A stretch of 64,000 bases of DNA from Prorocentrum cordatum (lineage: Eukaryota > Sar > Dinophyceae > Prorocentrales > Prorocentraceae), in NCBI GenBank assembly GCA_963575745.1, contig CAUYUJ010016483.1, positions 211,792 to 275,791 of the forward strand, written 5' to 3'. The notes under the pieces are model-generated. The model did not search any database and was not told where the DNA came from. It worked only from the letters and a program-made list of their open reading frames with translations. This document shows, in pieces, positions 17,973 through 27,847 of this stretch. Both the position numbers and the translations under genes were made by a program. Within the stretch, counting starts at the first letter, position 1. The number at the start of each line of letters is the position of its first letter.

Positions 17973-18190
17973 GGTACAACTGGATAGAATTGGTCACAGA
18001 ACTGGTCATATAATTGGTCCGTTAAAGACAGGGGCCAGCATAGAACTGGTCGACATTCTAAAAAGAAATGATTGGGATATTCAAAATGTTAGATTTTGAG
18101 ACGACCAGTTCTATGCCTGATCCTATTCTAAATGGACCAGTTCTATGGCCAGTTCTATGACCAGTTCTATCCAGTTGTACCAGTTGTACC
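17973..18190. mobile_element. Foldback element with arms of about 90 bp made of ACTGGTC repeats
   Basis: The left arm runs GGTACAACTGGATAGAAT, GGTCACAGAACTGGTCAT and on to GCATAGAACTGGTCG. The right arm reads CGACCAGTTCTATGCC to CAGTTCTATCCAGTTGTACC in the inverse order. The loop (about 18052-18100) is AT-rich. Both arms are built from a short tandem motif (AGAACTGGTC), so the whole unit is an inverted minisatellite. It is non-coding. Confidence 0.85.
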
Positions 18191-19841
18191 CGCTCCACGC
18201 ACTTCTCCACGCAAAGGGAAGCCGCTGGGCTGCCAGGGCGCGCCGTTGCTTATTTCCCAACCATCCTGTGGCGTTGTGTCCTCGTTTTGAAATAACGGTC
18301 CCCGCGTTCTCCTCCTCCTCCCCCTCCTCCCTCCTCCATCACCATCATCATCACGAGTTTCAGCACACCCCTCACACGTTTCGTGGCCCCATAGGGAGCC
18401 CCACCGAAGGTCCCAGTGCTACCGTCCGCATGCGTCCCGCAAACCCAGTACAGCGTTTCGTGGCCCCAGAGGGAGCCCCACCGAAGGTCCCAGTGCTACC
18501 TTCCGCATGCGTCCCGCACACCCAGTGCAGCGCTTCGTGGCCCCATAGGGAGCTTCACCGAAGAAGATATTCACAATTGCGGTACCCACAACTGCATACA
18601 GTATGGTTGGGTCCTTCGTCAGGATAATTTTTATGTTTGGGCCCCGCGTTTCGTTGTTTGGACCCCGCGTTTCATTTCGCGTTGCGTTGCATGTCCGCGG
18701 TTCGCATTGCAGTGTGTTGAGTGCGCATCATCGCCACCATCACCGCCATCATCACGCGCCGTCGTCAACTTCACGCGTGACCATTGCGTTGCTTGGACTC
18801 GAGTTGCATGGCCAGGGGTCCTATCCTTCGCGTGAGACGCACACGCATTTGAAGCAGCTCGCATCAACGGCATAACCACCTTGACAGTATCGATTACACG
18901 GTGGGAGGACTGAAAATGTCCACGCGTGTTTTGCCAAGACCTTGAGTCATTAAAGCACGTCGGGCCAACATGTACACCCCCCTTCCCCTAAATTCAAAGT
19001 TGACGGGTTATGGTGGTAGGCCAAAGTCCAGGGACAACATGTGGACTTTTCAATTTTGGGTTTGGGGGGGAGGGGTGCGAAGTGAGGGCATTTCGGAGTT
19101 GTGGTTGCTATCATGTTGCATCGCCTTCCCGCCATGGGTGTGGACACTTTTTGTCCGGGCACCATAGTCGGCGAATAGAGCTGGACTCAACGCCAAAAGA
19201 AGGGACTCGTGGGAGGGGTACGGTGTCAGATGTGGCACGACCGCACCTGGCTAGACCCAAAAACTCGTCCTTCCCCTCCTCGTCTCTGTTTAGATCTTGA
19301 CGGCCTGGTGATTCTTCATCCGGGCATACACGACGGTAGGTACCACCCCTGTTCATGCGAAGGGACATCGAATGGGTATGAAACAGTGGGGTTGTGAACG
19401 GTGTCATCCCGGATGTCTCATCCAGCCCTTCGTGTCCACCTCTTCTTCCTCGGGCTCTCTTCTACACTTCCCTTCCGGCCTCCGTTTCCCATCTCCTCCC
19501 TTTGCCTCTTTCTCTTTACGCCTCTCCTTACAGCCTCTTCGCACAGTTCGCCCGCCAGATGATTCCCTCGTTTCGCTACCAGGAAGCTGTGTTCCCATGG
19601 CGTGGCCGGCCTGGGCGATGGCTCGATACGCTTGTGGCCGCATGCTCTCCAGCGCTCGGGCCTCGTGGTGTGGAGGGCGACGCTGGCTCCTCCGGGACTC
19701 CCGGATCGGACCTCGGGTCCCTGTGCGCGTGTTTACTTTTCATCCAGCTGCCTGCGGCAAGTCCCCCCACCGTGCCAGCCCAGCATGCTGGGCGGCGACT
19801 GGTTCGAGGGTGGGAGAGCTGTGATGGGGATGAGGGGATGA
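18191..19841. other. Intergenic sequence with a 77-bp tandem repeat
   Basis: CTC-rich DNA (18309-18350) precedes 2.4 tandem copies of a 77-bp unit at 18378-18560, with GTTTCGTGGCCCCA at 18378 and 18455 and GCTTCGTGGCCCCA at 18532. Further on, GCCCCGCGTTTC is duplicated at about 18640-18672. Sequence from 18960 to 19840 is unique with no domain-bearing frame. Frames of 150-242 codons near 19372-20122 run into a GAT array and are not supported. Confidence 0.5.
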
Positions 19842-20015
19842 TGGTCAGGATGATGATGCCGACGATGTTGCTGAGGCTGAGGTTGTTGATTGTGCTGATG
19901 ACGATGATGGTGATGATGCTGATGATGATGATGATGATGATGATGATGCTGATGATGCTGATGATTTTGATGCTGATGATGCTGATGCTGATGCTGATGA
20001 TGATGATGCTGATGC

Positions 20016-20056
<41 letters not shown>
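19842..20056 (+). repeat. GAT/GCT trinucleotide array
   Basis: About 215 bp of GAT triplets with interspersed GCT, similar in composition to the arrays at 14.2-15.0 kb. All four strand/frame combinations open here are low complexity. Confidence 0.9.
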
Positions 20057-20059
<3 letters not shown>

Positions 20060-21059
20060 GTTGGAAACCCGACAAGGCGAGGACTCAATGGGAGATTTCG
20101 CGCCTTCCTCGGGATGATATGATACAGACATCGCCCGATGGACTCACACCCGTCAACACAAGAGGAGGAGGAGGAGGAGGAACAGGAAACGGAGTGGGAA
20201 GGAGTCAGGAGAAAGAAAGAGAAGACCAGGAGAAAACGTGAGGAGGCGAAGACGGGGAGAGAGAAGCAAAGTGAGGATGACGAGGTAGAGTTACAACCAA
20301 GTTTGCCGTCGCCGCTCGGACTCGACCCCCCTGCCTCCCTCTGAGACAGTAAGAGACTGGTTGCCGCTCGAGATGTCCTTGCAATTCATTCGAGCAGGAG
20401 GAGGGTCGTGGGGTCCCCGGAGATGCGGACGTGGGCGGGGACGAGGATGAGAACGAGAGAGATGAGTGACGCATTGCGGGTAAGAACGAGAGTGGTGACG
20501 AGGGTCAGAGTGATGATGTGGATTATGACAGGGTGAGAGTGAGGTTGTCTTGTATTGGGCGCCGGTGAGGGTTTGAGTGACGGTTTGAATGAGGATGGTT
20601 CCCCGAGGGTCCCAGAGGTTTAGGAGACTGCCGCAGGTAAAACGTGAGCGGAACATGCGCGTAAATCTCAATTTTCGATATTGGATGAGGTGGGGGAGGA
20701 GGGGGACGAGGAGAGTGGTGGTTTCGAACCGAAATTCCAAATTGTATTTCTCTCCAGTCCGGATTTGGCCTGCCTTGACACGTGTTTCCAGAGTTCTGTT
20801 TTGTCTTTCAGTTTTTTTTTCCTTGCTTGTGGGTTCGGGATTCGAGTACCTTGTAGGCCTCCGAGATGCGGCGTACAAGGGGTAGCTCGTGCCTTCTCAT
20901 GCAGAGCGCGCGATCGATTTTGTTATGTTGCGAAGCGATTGCTTCTATATCTACATGCACGTGTACGCATACATAGTATATTTGTGTATATATATATATG
21001 TATATATACACAAGTCTGTCCATACACACATGTGTAGGCGTGTGTATGGAAACCGTGTG
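20057..21059. other. Purine-rich and GT-rich intergenic sequence
   Basis: GAG-rich purine tract at about 20160-20300; alternating GTGAGGGT-like repeats at 20490-20600; a short (TA)n near 20985-21010. No gene is supported. Confidence 0.5.
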
Positions 21060-21300
21060 TGTTTAGCGGCGTTGAACCTCTCAACATTGGCCCGTCCATC
21101 GCGTGACCACAGTTCAGTCGGGCGTGTCCCTCTACAGGGGGAATATTCAAACTGGGGACGATGTTTCGACTGTTTGACGTATTTGGAGGCATTTCTAGAC
21201 TAGCTCTTATCTTCCGTCCAAAATCCGTCTGTGGGGGGACATGCCCGACCTAAGTTTAGCGGCGTCGAACCTGGCATCATTGGCCCGTCCCTCGCGTGAC
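21060..21300. repeat. Direct repeat of about 50 bp flanking a family A MITE (21117-21249)
   Basis: GTTTAGCGGCGTTGAACCT...GGCCCGTCCATCGCGTGAC at about 21060-21108 recurs as GTTTAGCGGCGTCGAACCT...GGCCCGTCCCTCGCGTGAC at about 21253-21300. Between them sits a 133-bp family A element with ends GTCGGGCGTGTCCC (21117) and GGGGACATGCCCGAC (to 21249). The second flank copy abuts the family B element at 21302, so three mobile or repeat units are nested or adjacent. Confidence 0.75.
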
Positions 21301-21301
21301 T

Positions 21302-21479
21302 ACAGTCGGGGCCCTGAAGAAGGAACCCTTTTTGTTTGGGAGGGGCTCCGCGTTCCTTAAGCGTTTCGCAGCTTGCCTCAGGTTTCCCTTATGTTTTCGA
21401 TCGGAAATCGAAGGTTAACTTATGGAAAAAAGGGGCCTCGTTCCTTATTTAGGGTTCCTTAGGTCAAGGCCCCGACTGT
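21302..21479. mobile_element. MITE-like element, family B, copy 2
   Basis: Same ends and the same 178-bp length as the copy at 1558-1735: ACAGTCGGGGCCCTGAAG at the left and GTCAAGGCCCCGACTGT at the right. The interior differs by scattered substitutions and small indels. The flanking bases T and A would extend the inverted repeat to TACAGTC/GACTGTA. Confidence 0.8.
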
Positions 21480-22578
21480 ACAGCCAAGGCGCCCCGCAAG
21501 GGCGCGCGCCTTCCTCTGGGGTGCCCTCGTGTCCCCTGCCTCCCAGCAGGGGCGCGCGCCTTTCTCCAGGGTGCCCCCGTGCCCCTGCCTCTGCGGCCCG
21601 TCCTCTGCCGTATTCCCTGGTCCTTGGCCGCCCGCCGCCCCCCCCAAAATCAAGCAGCGATCCCAACTTCGGCCTCCAAGAGCCTTGCGTCCTTACCGCC
21701 CGTCCCTACTACACGCTGTGACCGTGTGCGAGAAGTGCGCGGTGGATTCGGATGCAATTCCTGGGAGGTCAGATTCTGACTTTGCCCTGGTCCGAAATCC
21801 AGCTTACTCCGGCTTGATCCCGCTCAGTCCGACTTGGTCTCGCTGAATCCGGCGCAATCCCGTTGAATCCGCGGCGCAATCCAGCGCAGTAGCCCTCCCC
21901 CAATGGGGCTGAATCTTTCCTTGACCATCCCAACGAAGACCTCCCAGTAGCTGCCTCCCAACGAAGGGAGCGGCGCAGTCAGAAGGTGTCTTCCATTCCC
22001 CTACCCTCTTCGCTCCTGCGCGTGCTTGCTGGCAAGGGGGATGGCCGTGCCATTGCTATTTCTGTGCAGGCCCTCTGACGAGCCGGCGAGGCCGGCGACA
22101 GCTCACCACAGAGCGCCTGCAACCCGAGCTATCCTATACAGTCAACGCGCCTAGTAAGGACGCGCGCCTTCATATAGGGTACCCTTGTGTCCTTGCCTCT
22201 GCGGCCCGTCCTTTGCCGTTTTCACTGGTCGACCGCCGCCCAAACGAGTCCAACTTCGGCCTCCAAGGGTCTTGCGTCCTTACTACCCGTCCTTACTGCA
22301 CATTTTCACTGTACACCACAGGTTTGAGATCGTCAGCTGCCGTATTGTGCAGCTGCCTCCCAGCGGAGGGCGCACGACGGGCCCCACGTCTCCTGTCACC
22401 ACCCACCAAACCACCCCAACCCAACCCGAAGGCCTCAATTTGCCCTCCATTTCCAGTGTGGGGGGGTCCGGGAACATCGAACAAACACATATGGAGCCCG
22501 TACCCCCCCCCAACCCGCAATTCGGGCCTTCGGGCTGGGTTGGGGTGGTCTGGTAGGTGGCCAACGAAGGGCGCACGA
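21480..22578. other. Intergenic sequence with a 120-bp duplication
   Basis: CCTCTGCGGCCCGTCC and following sequence at about 21590-21715 recur at about 22195-22310, including CAACTTCGGCCTCCAAG and CTTGCGTCCTTAC. Short repeats GGCGCGCGCCTT near 21500-21570 and AATCCGGCGCAATCC near 21845-21890 are also visible. No gene is supported. Confidence 0.55.
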
Positions 22579-22687
22579 CGGAGCCCACGCCTCCTCCTCC
22601 TCCTCCTCCTCCTCCTCCTCCTCCTCCTCCTCCTCCTCCTCCTCCTCCTCCTCCTCCTCCTCCTCCTCCTCCTCCCTCCTCCTCCTC
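22579..22687 (+). repeat. CCT trinucleotide microsatellite
   Basis: Nearly pure (CCT)n of about 105 bp, one of several pyrimidine-strand triplet arrays in the window. Confidence 0.95.
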
Positions 22688-22696
22688 GGTCAGGGG

Positions 22697-22860
22697 GTTT
22701 CGTTTAGCGTGTATCCTGAGGGTCGGTGGATACGCGCTAAAAGAGTCCGGCGTTTAGCGTGTACCTTTTAGCTCGCTGTTTAGCGTGTACCTACGAATGC
22801 TCGTCGGTTCGTTTAGCGTGTACCTACGAATACTCGTCGGTTTCGTTTAGCGTGTACCTC
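22697..22860. repeat. Short tandem repeats around GTTTAGCGTGTACCT
   Basis: The motif GTTTAGCGTGTACCT occurs three times from about 22780 to 22860, with related copies near 22705 and 22752, separated by ACGAATRCTCGTCGG in the later copies. Its reverse complement, AGGTACACGCTAAAC, is the most conserved part of the neighbouring satellite, so these copies are that motif amplified on its own in the opposite orientation. Confidence 0.75.
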
Positions 22861-25800
22861 TGTGCCTCGCCGGGTTTCCAGCGAGGCCCAGGAAGACAGA
22901 GGTAAGAGGCCCAAGAGGCCGCCAAGACGGCCCAGGATGGCACGGATTGCTGCCCAAAACGTCCCAAAAGGGACCCAAGAGCGCCAGAGACAGCACAAGA
23001 AGGCCCACAAGGAGGCCCACCGTGACCCAGGAGTGCACCCGCCAGGTTGGGTGGGTGGGGGGGGGGGGGCAGGAGGGGAGGGGTGGCGAAAGGCAGGCCG
23101 CGCTGCAGGAGGGGCGGGAGGCGGCAGGTACACGCAATACTGACCGCAGCTCCAGCAGAGGGGGGGAAGAACGGCCCAGGGCTCCAAGAGGTGACGTCAA
23201 GAGGGCCCCAGAGGATTCCAAGGCAAGCCAGGATGGCTCCAAGAGCAGCCCAGGACGGCCCAAGAACGCGCACGAGCACCCCAAAGGAAGCCCAACAGTG
23301 CAGAAGGCACAAGTCTCCAGCAAGACAGCCCCGATTATTGCCGAAAAACCAAAAAAGTGCCCCAAGAGTGCCCAAGATATGTAGCCCAAGAGGGCCTTCA
23401 GGGAGGCCTACCGCGATCCATGAGAGCACCTGCCAGGTGGGGGGTGGCCGGGAGGGGAGGGGTGGGGGGCGCTGCAAGAGGGGCGGGGGGCAGGTACACG
23501 CTATACTGGCTCTAACTCCAGCAGGTGGGGCAAGGCGGCTCAGGGCTCCATGAGGTGCCTTAAGAAGACCCCAGGATGGCTCCAAGATCAGCCCAGGACG
23601 ACCCAAGAGGGCCCCCGAGCACCTCAATGAAGGCCCACCAAGGCTTCCAGAGAGGCCTACGTAGGACGACCCAAAGGAGGAAGCCCCAAAAACCGCCACC
23701 GCGACCCAGGAGAGCACCCGTCAGGTGGGGAGGCCAGGAGGGGAGGGGTGGGGAAGAGCAGGCGCGCGCTGCAGGAGGGGCGGGGGACAGATACGCACCG
23801 TTTTTCTTTGCAAACCGTCCGAACATTTACGGACGGACGTGGCGGTCGAAACCAATCGAAAACCAGTTGTACAATCAAGGGGTCGGGAATCCAGGCAAAA
23901 CGAGCTCTACCTGGCCAGCGCGAAGACGAGATGGGTAGGGAGGAAGCGGGGAGCGAGGAGAGCGGCATGGGCGGGACATGTGAAATCTGGCACGATGGCG
24001 CAACAACAAATGAGCTCATATGTAGGCCGTATGTCAAATGCTCGCGATCCTGGCAGGAACATTCGCCCGAGCTCCTCGCAACTTGATCAATTTCGCCACT
24101 CGGGCACCACATCGGATGCTTTGAACCGGGCGAACTATGGGCGTGAGGTCTTCGAGCCCCAGCCGAATCACGAATTCTGGCTTGCCAGAGGCGTCCACTC
24201 AAGGGGGAGGAGGAGGAGGAGTGGCTGCTTTTTCATACAGCGCTTCCAGAAAAGCCCAGGACGGCCCAAGTGAGTTCCAAGACGGCCCAAGAATACGCAA
24301 TGGCAGCCTAGGATGGCCCCGATTGCTGCCCTTGGGGGGGGGGGGCGGCCCTATGAAAAACTGACCATGATGAGGAGGAGGAGGGGGAGGAAGAGGAGGA
24401 GGACGAAGAGGAATCGTTGTTTTTTCCATACAGGGCGTCCAGAATAACCCAAGACGGCCTCAGGGAATTCCAAGACGCCAACAATGCGCGATGGCAGCCC
24501 AGGATGGCCTCGATTGCTGTCAAAAACGGCCCAACAAATCTCCCAAACCAGCGCCCCAAGATAGCCCAGAGGCCTACAGGAAGGCCAAGCGCGACCCAGG
24601 AGAGCACCCGCCAGGTGGGGGGCCGGGAGAGGAGGAGGGGAAGGGCAGGCGCCTGCTGCTGGAGGGGCGGAGGGGCAGGTACACGCTATGCTGGCCCCAG
24701 GACCAGCAGGGGGAGCAGGAGAGCCCAGGGCTTCAAGAGGTGACGTCCAGGGGGCTGCAGAGAATTTCCAAGACAGCCCAGGAAGGCTCCAAAAGCAGCC
24801 CGGAACGGCCCACGAGGTCCGCCGAGCACCCCAACGAAGGCCCAAACAAGGCTTCCAGAGAGGCCCAGGACAGCCCAAGGGAACTCCAAGAAGGCCCAAG
24901 AAGCCACCAAGACAGCCCAGGATGGCCCCTATTGCTGCCCAAAACGGCCGCAAGAGCGCTTACGATAGCCCAAGATGGCCTTCATGGAAGCCCGGCGCGA
25001 CCCAGGAAAGCAACCGCCAAGAAGGGTGGGGAGGCGGGGTGCAGGTACACGCTATACTGACCCCGGCTCCAGCAAGGGTGGCAGGACGGCTCAGGGCTTC
25101 AAGAGGTGGCGTCAAGAGGGCCGCAGAAAATTTCCATGACAGCCCAGGAAGTCTCCAAGAGCAGCCCAGAATGGCCCAAGAGGTCCCACCAACACCTCAA
25201 AGAAGGCCCCCTCAGGGCTTCCAAAGAGGCCCAGAAGGGCCCAAGGGAACTCCAGTAAAGCCCAAAAGGCCGCCAAGACAGCACAGGATCCCGACTGCTG
25301 CCCAGAATGACCCAAAAGGGCCCCAAGGGCGCCCACGAGGGCCTTCAGGGAGGCCCAGCGCGGATGGGGAGAGCGGGAGAGGCGGGGGGCAGGTACGTAC
25401 ACGCTATACTGGCCCTGGCTCCAGCAGGTGGGGCAGGACGGCTCAGGGCGAGGTGACGTCCAGAGGGCCCCAAGGAAACAGCCCAAGATGGCTTCAAAAG
25501 CAGAAAACGGCCCACGAGGTCCGCCGAGCACCCCAAAGAAGGCCCAAACAAGGCTTCCAAAAAGGTCTGGGAGGGCCCAAGGGAGCTCCAAGCAGGCCCA
25601 AGAGGCCGCCAAGACAGCCCAGGATGGTCCCCATTGCTGCCCAAAACGGCCCCACGAGCTCTTTACGATTGCCCATAATGGCCTTCATGGAAGCTCAGCG
25701 CGACCCAGGTGCAACCGCCAGGAAGGCTGGGGGGGACGGCAGGGGCGGCAGGTACACGCTATACTGGCCCCAGCTCCAGCAGGAAGGGGCAGGACGGCGC

Positions 25801-26438
25801 AGTGCTTCAAGAGGTGGCGTCAAGAGGGCCGCAGAGCGTTCCAAGACAGCCCAGAGAGGCCCTGAGAGCAGCCCAGAAAAGGCCCAAGAGGTCCGCCCAA
25901 CACCCCAAAGAAGGCCCCGAAGAGCTTCCAAAGAGGCTCAGGAGGGCCCAAGGGAGCTCCAGTAAAGCCCAAAAGGCCGCCAAGACAGCACAGGATCCCG
26001 ACTGCTGCCCAAAACGGCCCAAAACGGCCCCAAGGGAGGCCCAACGCGACCCAGGACAGGAAGGACGGGTGGGGGATGGGCGAGAGAGAAAGGTGCAGGT
26101 ACACGCTATAGTGGCCCTGGCTCCAGCTGGTAGGACAGAACGGGAGACAGCCCAAGATGGTTCCAAAAGCAGAAAACGTCCCAAAAGGGTCCCGAAACAC
26201 GGTAAAGAGAGCCCAACATGGTTGAAGAGAGGCCCGGGAGGGAGGGCCCAAGGGAACCCAAAGAAGGCCCAAAAGGCCCCCAAGACAGCACAGGATGGCC
26301 CCCATTGCTGCCCAAAGCGGCCGCAAGAGCGCCCAATATAGCCCAAGAGGGCCTGCAGGGAAACCCAGCGCGACCCAGGAGAGCAACCGCCAGGAAGGGT
26401 GGGGGGGCGAGAAAGGCGGGGGGCAGGTACACGCTATA
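22861..26438 (+). repeat. Satellite of about 350 bp period (GGTACACGCTATACTGG family)
   Basis: Each unit contains CAGGTACACGCTATACTGGC, a GCTCCAGCAGG block, GGCAGGACGGCTCAGGG, TCCAAGAGGTGACGTCAAG, then about 250 bp of GCCCAAGACGG-type 10-bp subrepeats and a GCGACCCAGGAGAGCACC block. The marker recurs near 23130, 23492, 24678, 25043, 25390, 25752, 26096 and 26426. A unique stretch at about 23800-24200 and GGAGGAGGAGG tracts at 24204 and 24370 interrupt it. Long minus-strand frames with ARASIACTCPP-type repeats are by-products. The LINE at 26454 inserted into this satellite. Confidence 0.85.
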
Positions 26439-26453
26439 CTGCCCCTGCCTCCA
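26439..26453. repeat. Target-site duplication, left copy
   Basis: CTGCCCCTGCCTCCA, identical to 31127-31141. It follows CAGGTACACGCTATA, the standard satellite sequence. Confidence 0.85.
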
Positions 26454-26514
26454 CACACACCTGCTGATAGCAAGCCACCCTAACTCTGGAGTGGTGCTAG
26501 AAGAGGGCGAACTC

Positions 26515-26990
26515 CTAGTCGAACGAGGAGCCGCCGTTGAGGTCGAACGTAGCGGCGACGATGGCCAGCCCAAGCCGGCACGCTGCCACCTGCATGGTTC
26601 CGCGTCGTTCCGGGGTCCTCCCCGCATCGTAGGTGATCCAACCGGATTTGGCCGTCACCCGGGGCTGGGTGCGCCAGAAGGAGGAAGGAAGGCGTAGATC
26701 TCTGGCGATCGCTGCGCGCTCCGTGTCGAAGCGCGGGCAGTCCTGGAACATGTGCCGGAGGCTGGCGAGCGGCTGGCGGCACCATGGGCACGGCGCTGCC
26801 TCGCCCCCCCGCGTCGGCGTCTTGGTGGCCCCCGACCGGAAGATGTCGAGGAACTTCTTGTCGCGGTGCGACAGCGATCTGTGCCACTTGGCCCAGACTG
26901 CGGTGCTGGAGGCGTCCACGTCGACGCGGGCCACTCCAGCGGCGTCAAGCCTCGTACTGTGTACGCTTTCAAGACAACGTACGCGTGCCC
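26515..26990 (-). pseudogene. LINE ORF2 C-terminal fragment with CCHC zinc motif
   Basis: The frame ends at a stop at 26515. From about 26985 it reads SVHSTRLDAAGVARVDVDAS, then VWAKWHRSLSHRDKKFL, then CPWCRQPLASLRHMFQDCP, a Cys-x2-Cys-x8-His-x4-Cys motif (26729-26791) like the zinc finger after the reverse transcriptase of many LINEs, then a tail ending FDLNGGSSFD. Upstream in the same frame the sequence is the 63-bp minisatellite (open to 27693), not reverse transcriptase. Endonuclease and RT domains are absent, so this is a truncated ORF2 with only its RNA/DNA-binding tail. Confidence 0.75.
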
Positions 26991-27785
26991 GATTCATCAT
27001 GAGCTGCGACGTGAGATGCTCGAAGACGACCCGGCAATGCTCCAGGACGACACGATTCAGCACGATGTGGTGCGTGAAACTCTCTACGACGACCCGGAAA
27101 GGCTCCAGGGCGACACAAATCAGCGTGAGCTGCAACGTAACTTGCTTGGAGACGACCCGGCAATGCTCCAGGACGGCCCGATTCAGCATGAGCTGCGACG
27201 TACGATGCTCGAGGACGACCCGGCAAAGCTCCAGGACGACACGATTCAGCAAGATGTGGTGCGTGAAGCTCTCGACGACGACCCGGAAAGGCTCCAGGAC
27301 GACACGAATCAGCGTGAGCTGCATCGCACCTTGCTTGGAGACGACCCGGCAATGCTCCAGGACGACACGATTCAGCACGATGTGGTGCGTGAAACTCTCT
27401 ACGACGACCCGGAAAGGCTCCAGGACGACACAAATCAGCGTGAGCTGCAACGTAACTTGCTTGGAGACGACCCGGCAATGCTCCAGGACGGCCCGATTCA
27501 GCATGAGCTGCGACGTGAGATGCTCGAGGACGACCCGGCAAAGCTCCAGGACGACACGATTCAGCACGATGTGGTGCGTGAAACTCTCTACGACGACCCG
27601 GAAAGGCTCCAGGGCGACACAAATCAGCGTGAGCTGCAACGTAACATGCTTGGAGACGACCCGGCAATGCTCCAGGACGGCCCGATTCAGCACGAGCTGC
27701 GACGTGAGACCCTCGACGTTGACCCGGGGGGGCTCCAGGACGAGCCAAGTCAGCGCGAGGTGCGGCGTGAGAAACTCCCGGCGCT
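26990..27785. repeat. 63-bp minisatellite with three-type higher-order structure, inside the LINE
   Basis: About 12 units of 63 bp (21 codons), each with GACGACCCGG and CTCCAGGACG. Three variants alternate, identifiable on the plus strand by CACGATGTGGTGCGTGAAAC, CAGCGTGAGCTGCAACGT and GAGCTGCGACGT. Their order is roughly ABC ABC AB ABC ABC with some loss. The unit length is a multiple of three and two frames on each strand are open across most or all of it. Plus-strand translation gives acidic LQDDTIQHDVVRETLYDDPER repeats; one minus-strand frame gives hydrophobic LEPFRVVVESFTHHIVLNRV repeats. Which, if any, is expressed cannot be told. Confidence 0.9.
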
Positions 27786-27847
27786 GGCTCCATAGCTCGG
27801 TAGACGGGCTCTGCAGCTCCAGGTGATGAGCGTGATGCTTGGCCTAG

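Noticed and set aside
22813-26473. Many minus-strand frames with ASIACTCPP motifs
   Set aside because: The motif recurs at the satellite period of about 350 bp and is the translation of the conserved GGTACACGCTATACTGG core. There is no sign of a gene family.
26633-27826. 397-codon plus-strand frame as a host gene
   Set aside because: It overlaps the LINE ORF2 tail in antisense and continues only through the 63-bp minisatellite. No independent domain is visible.
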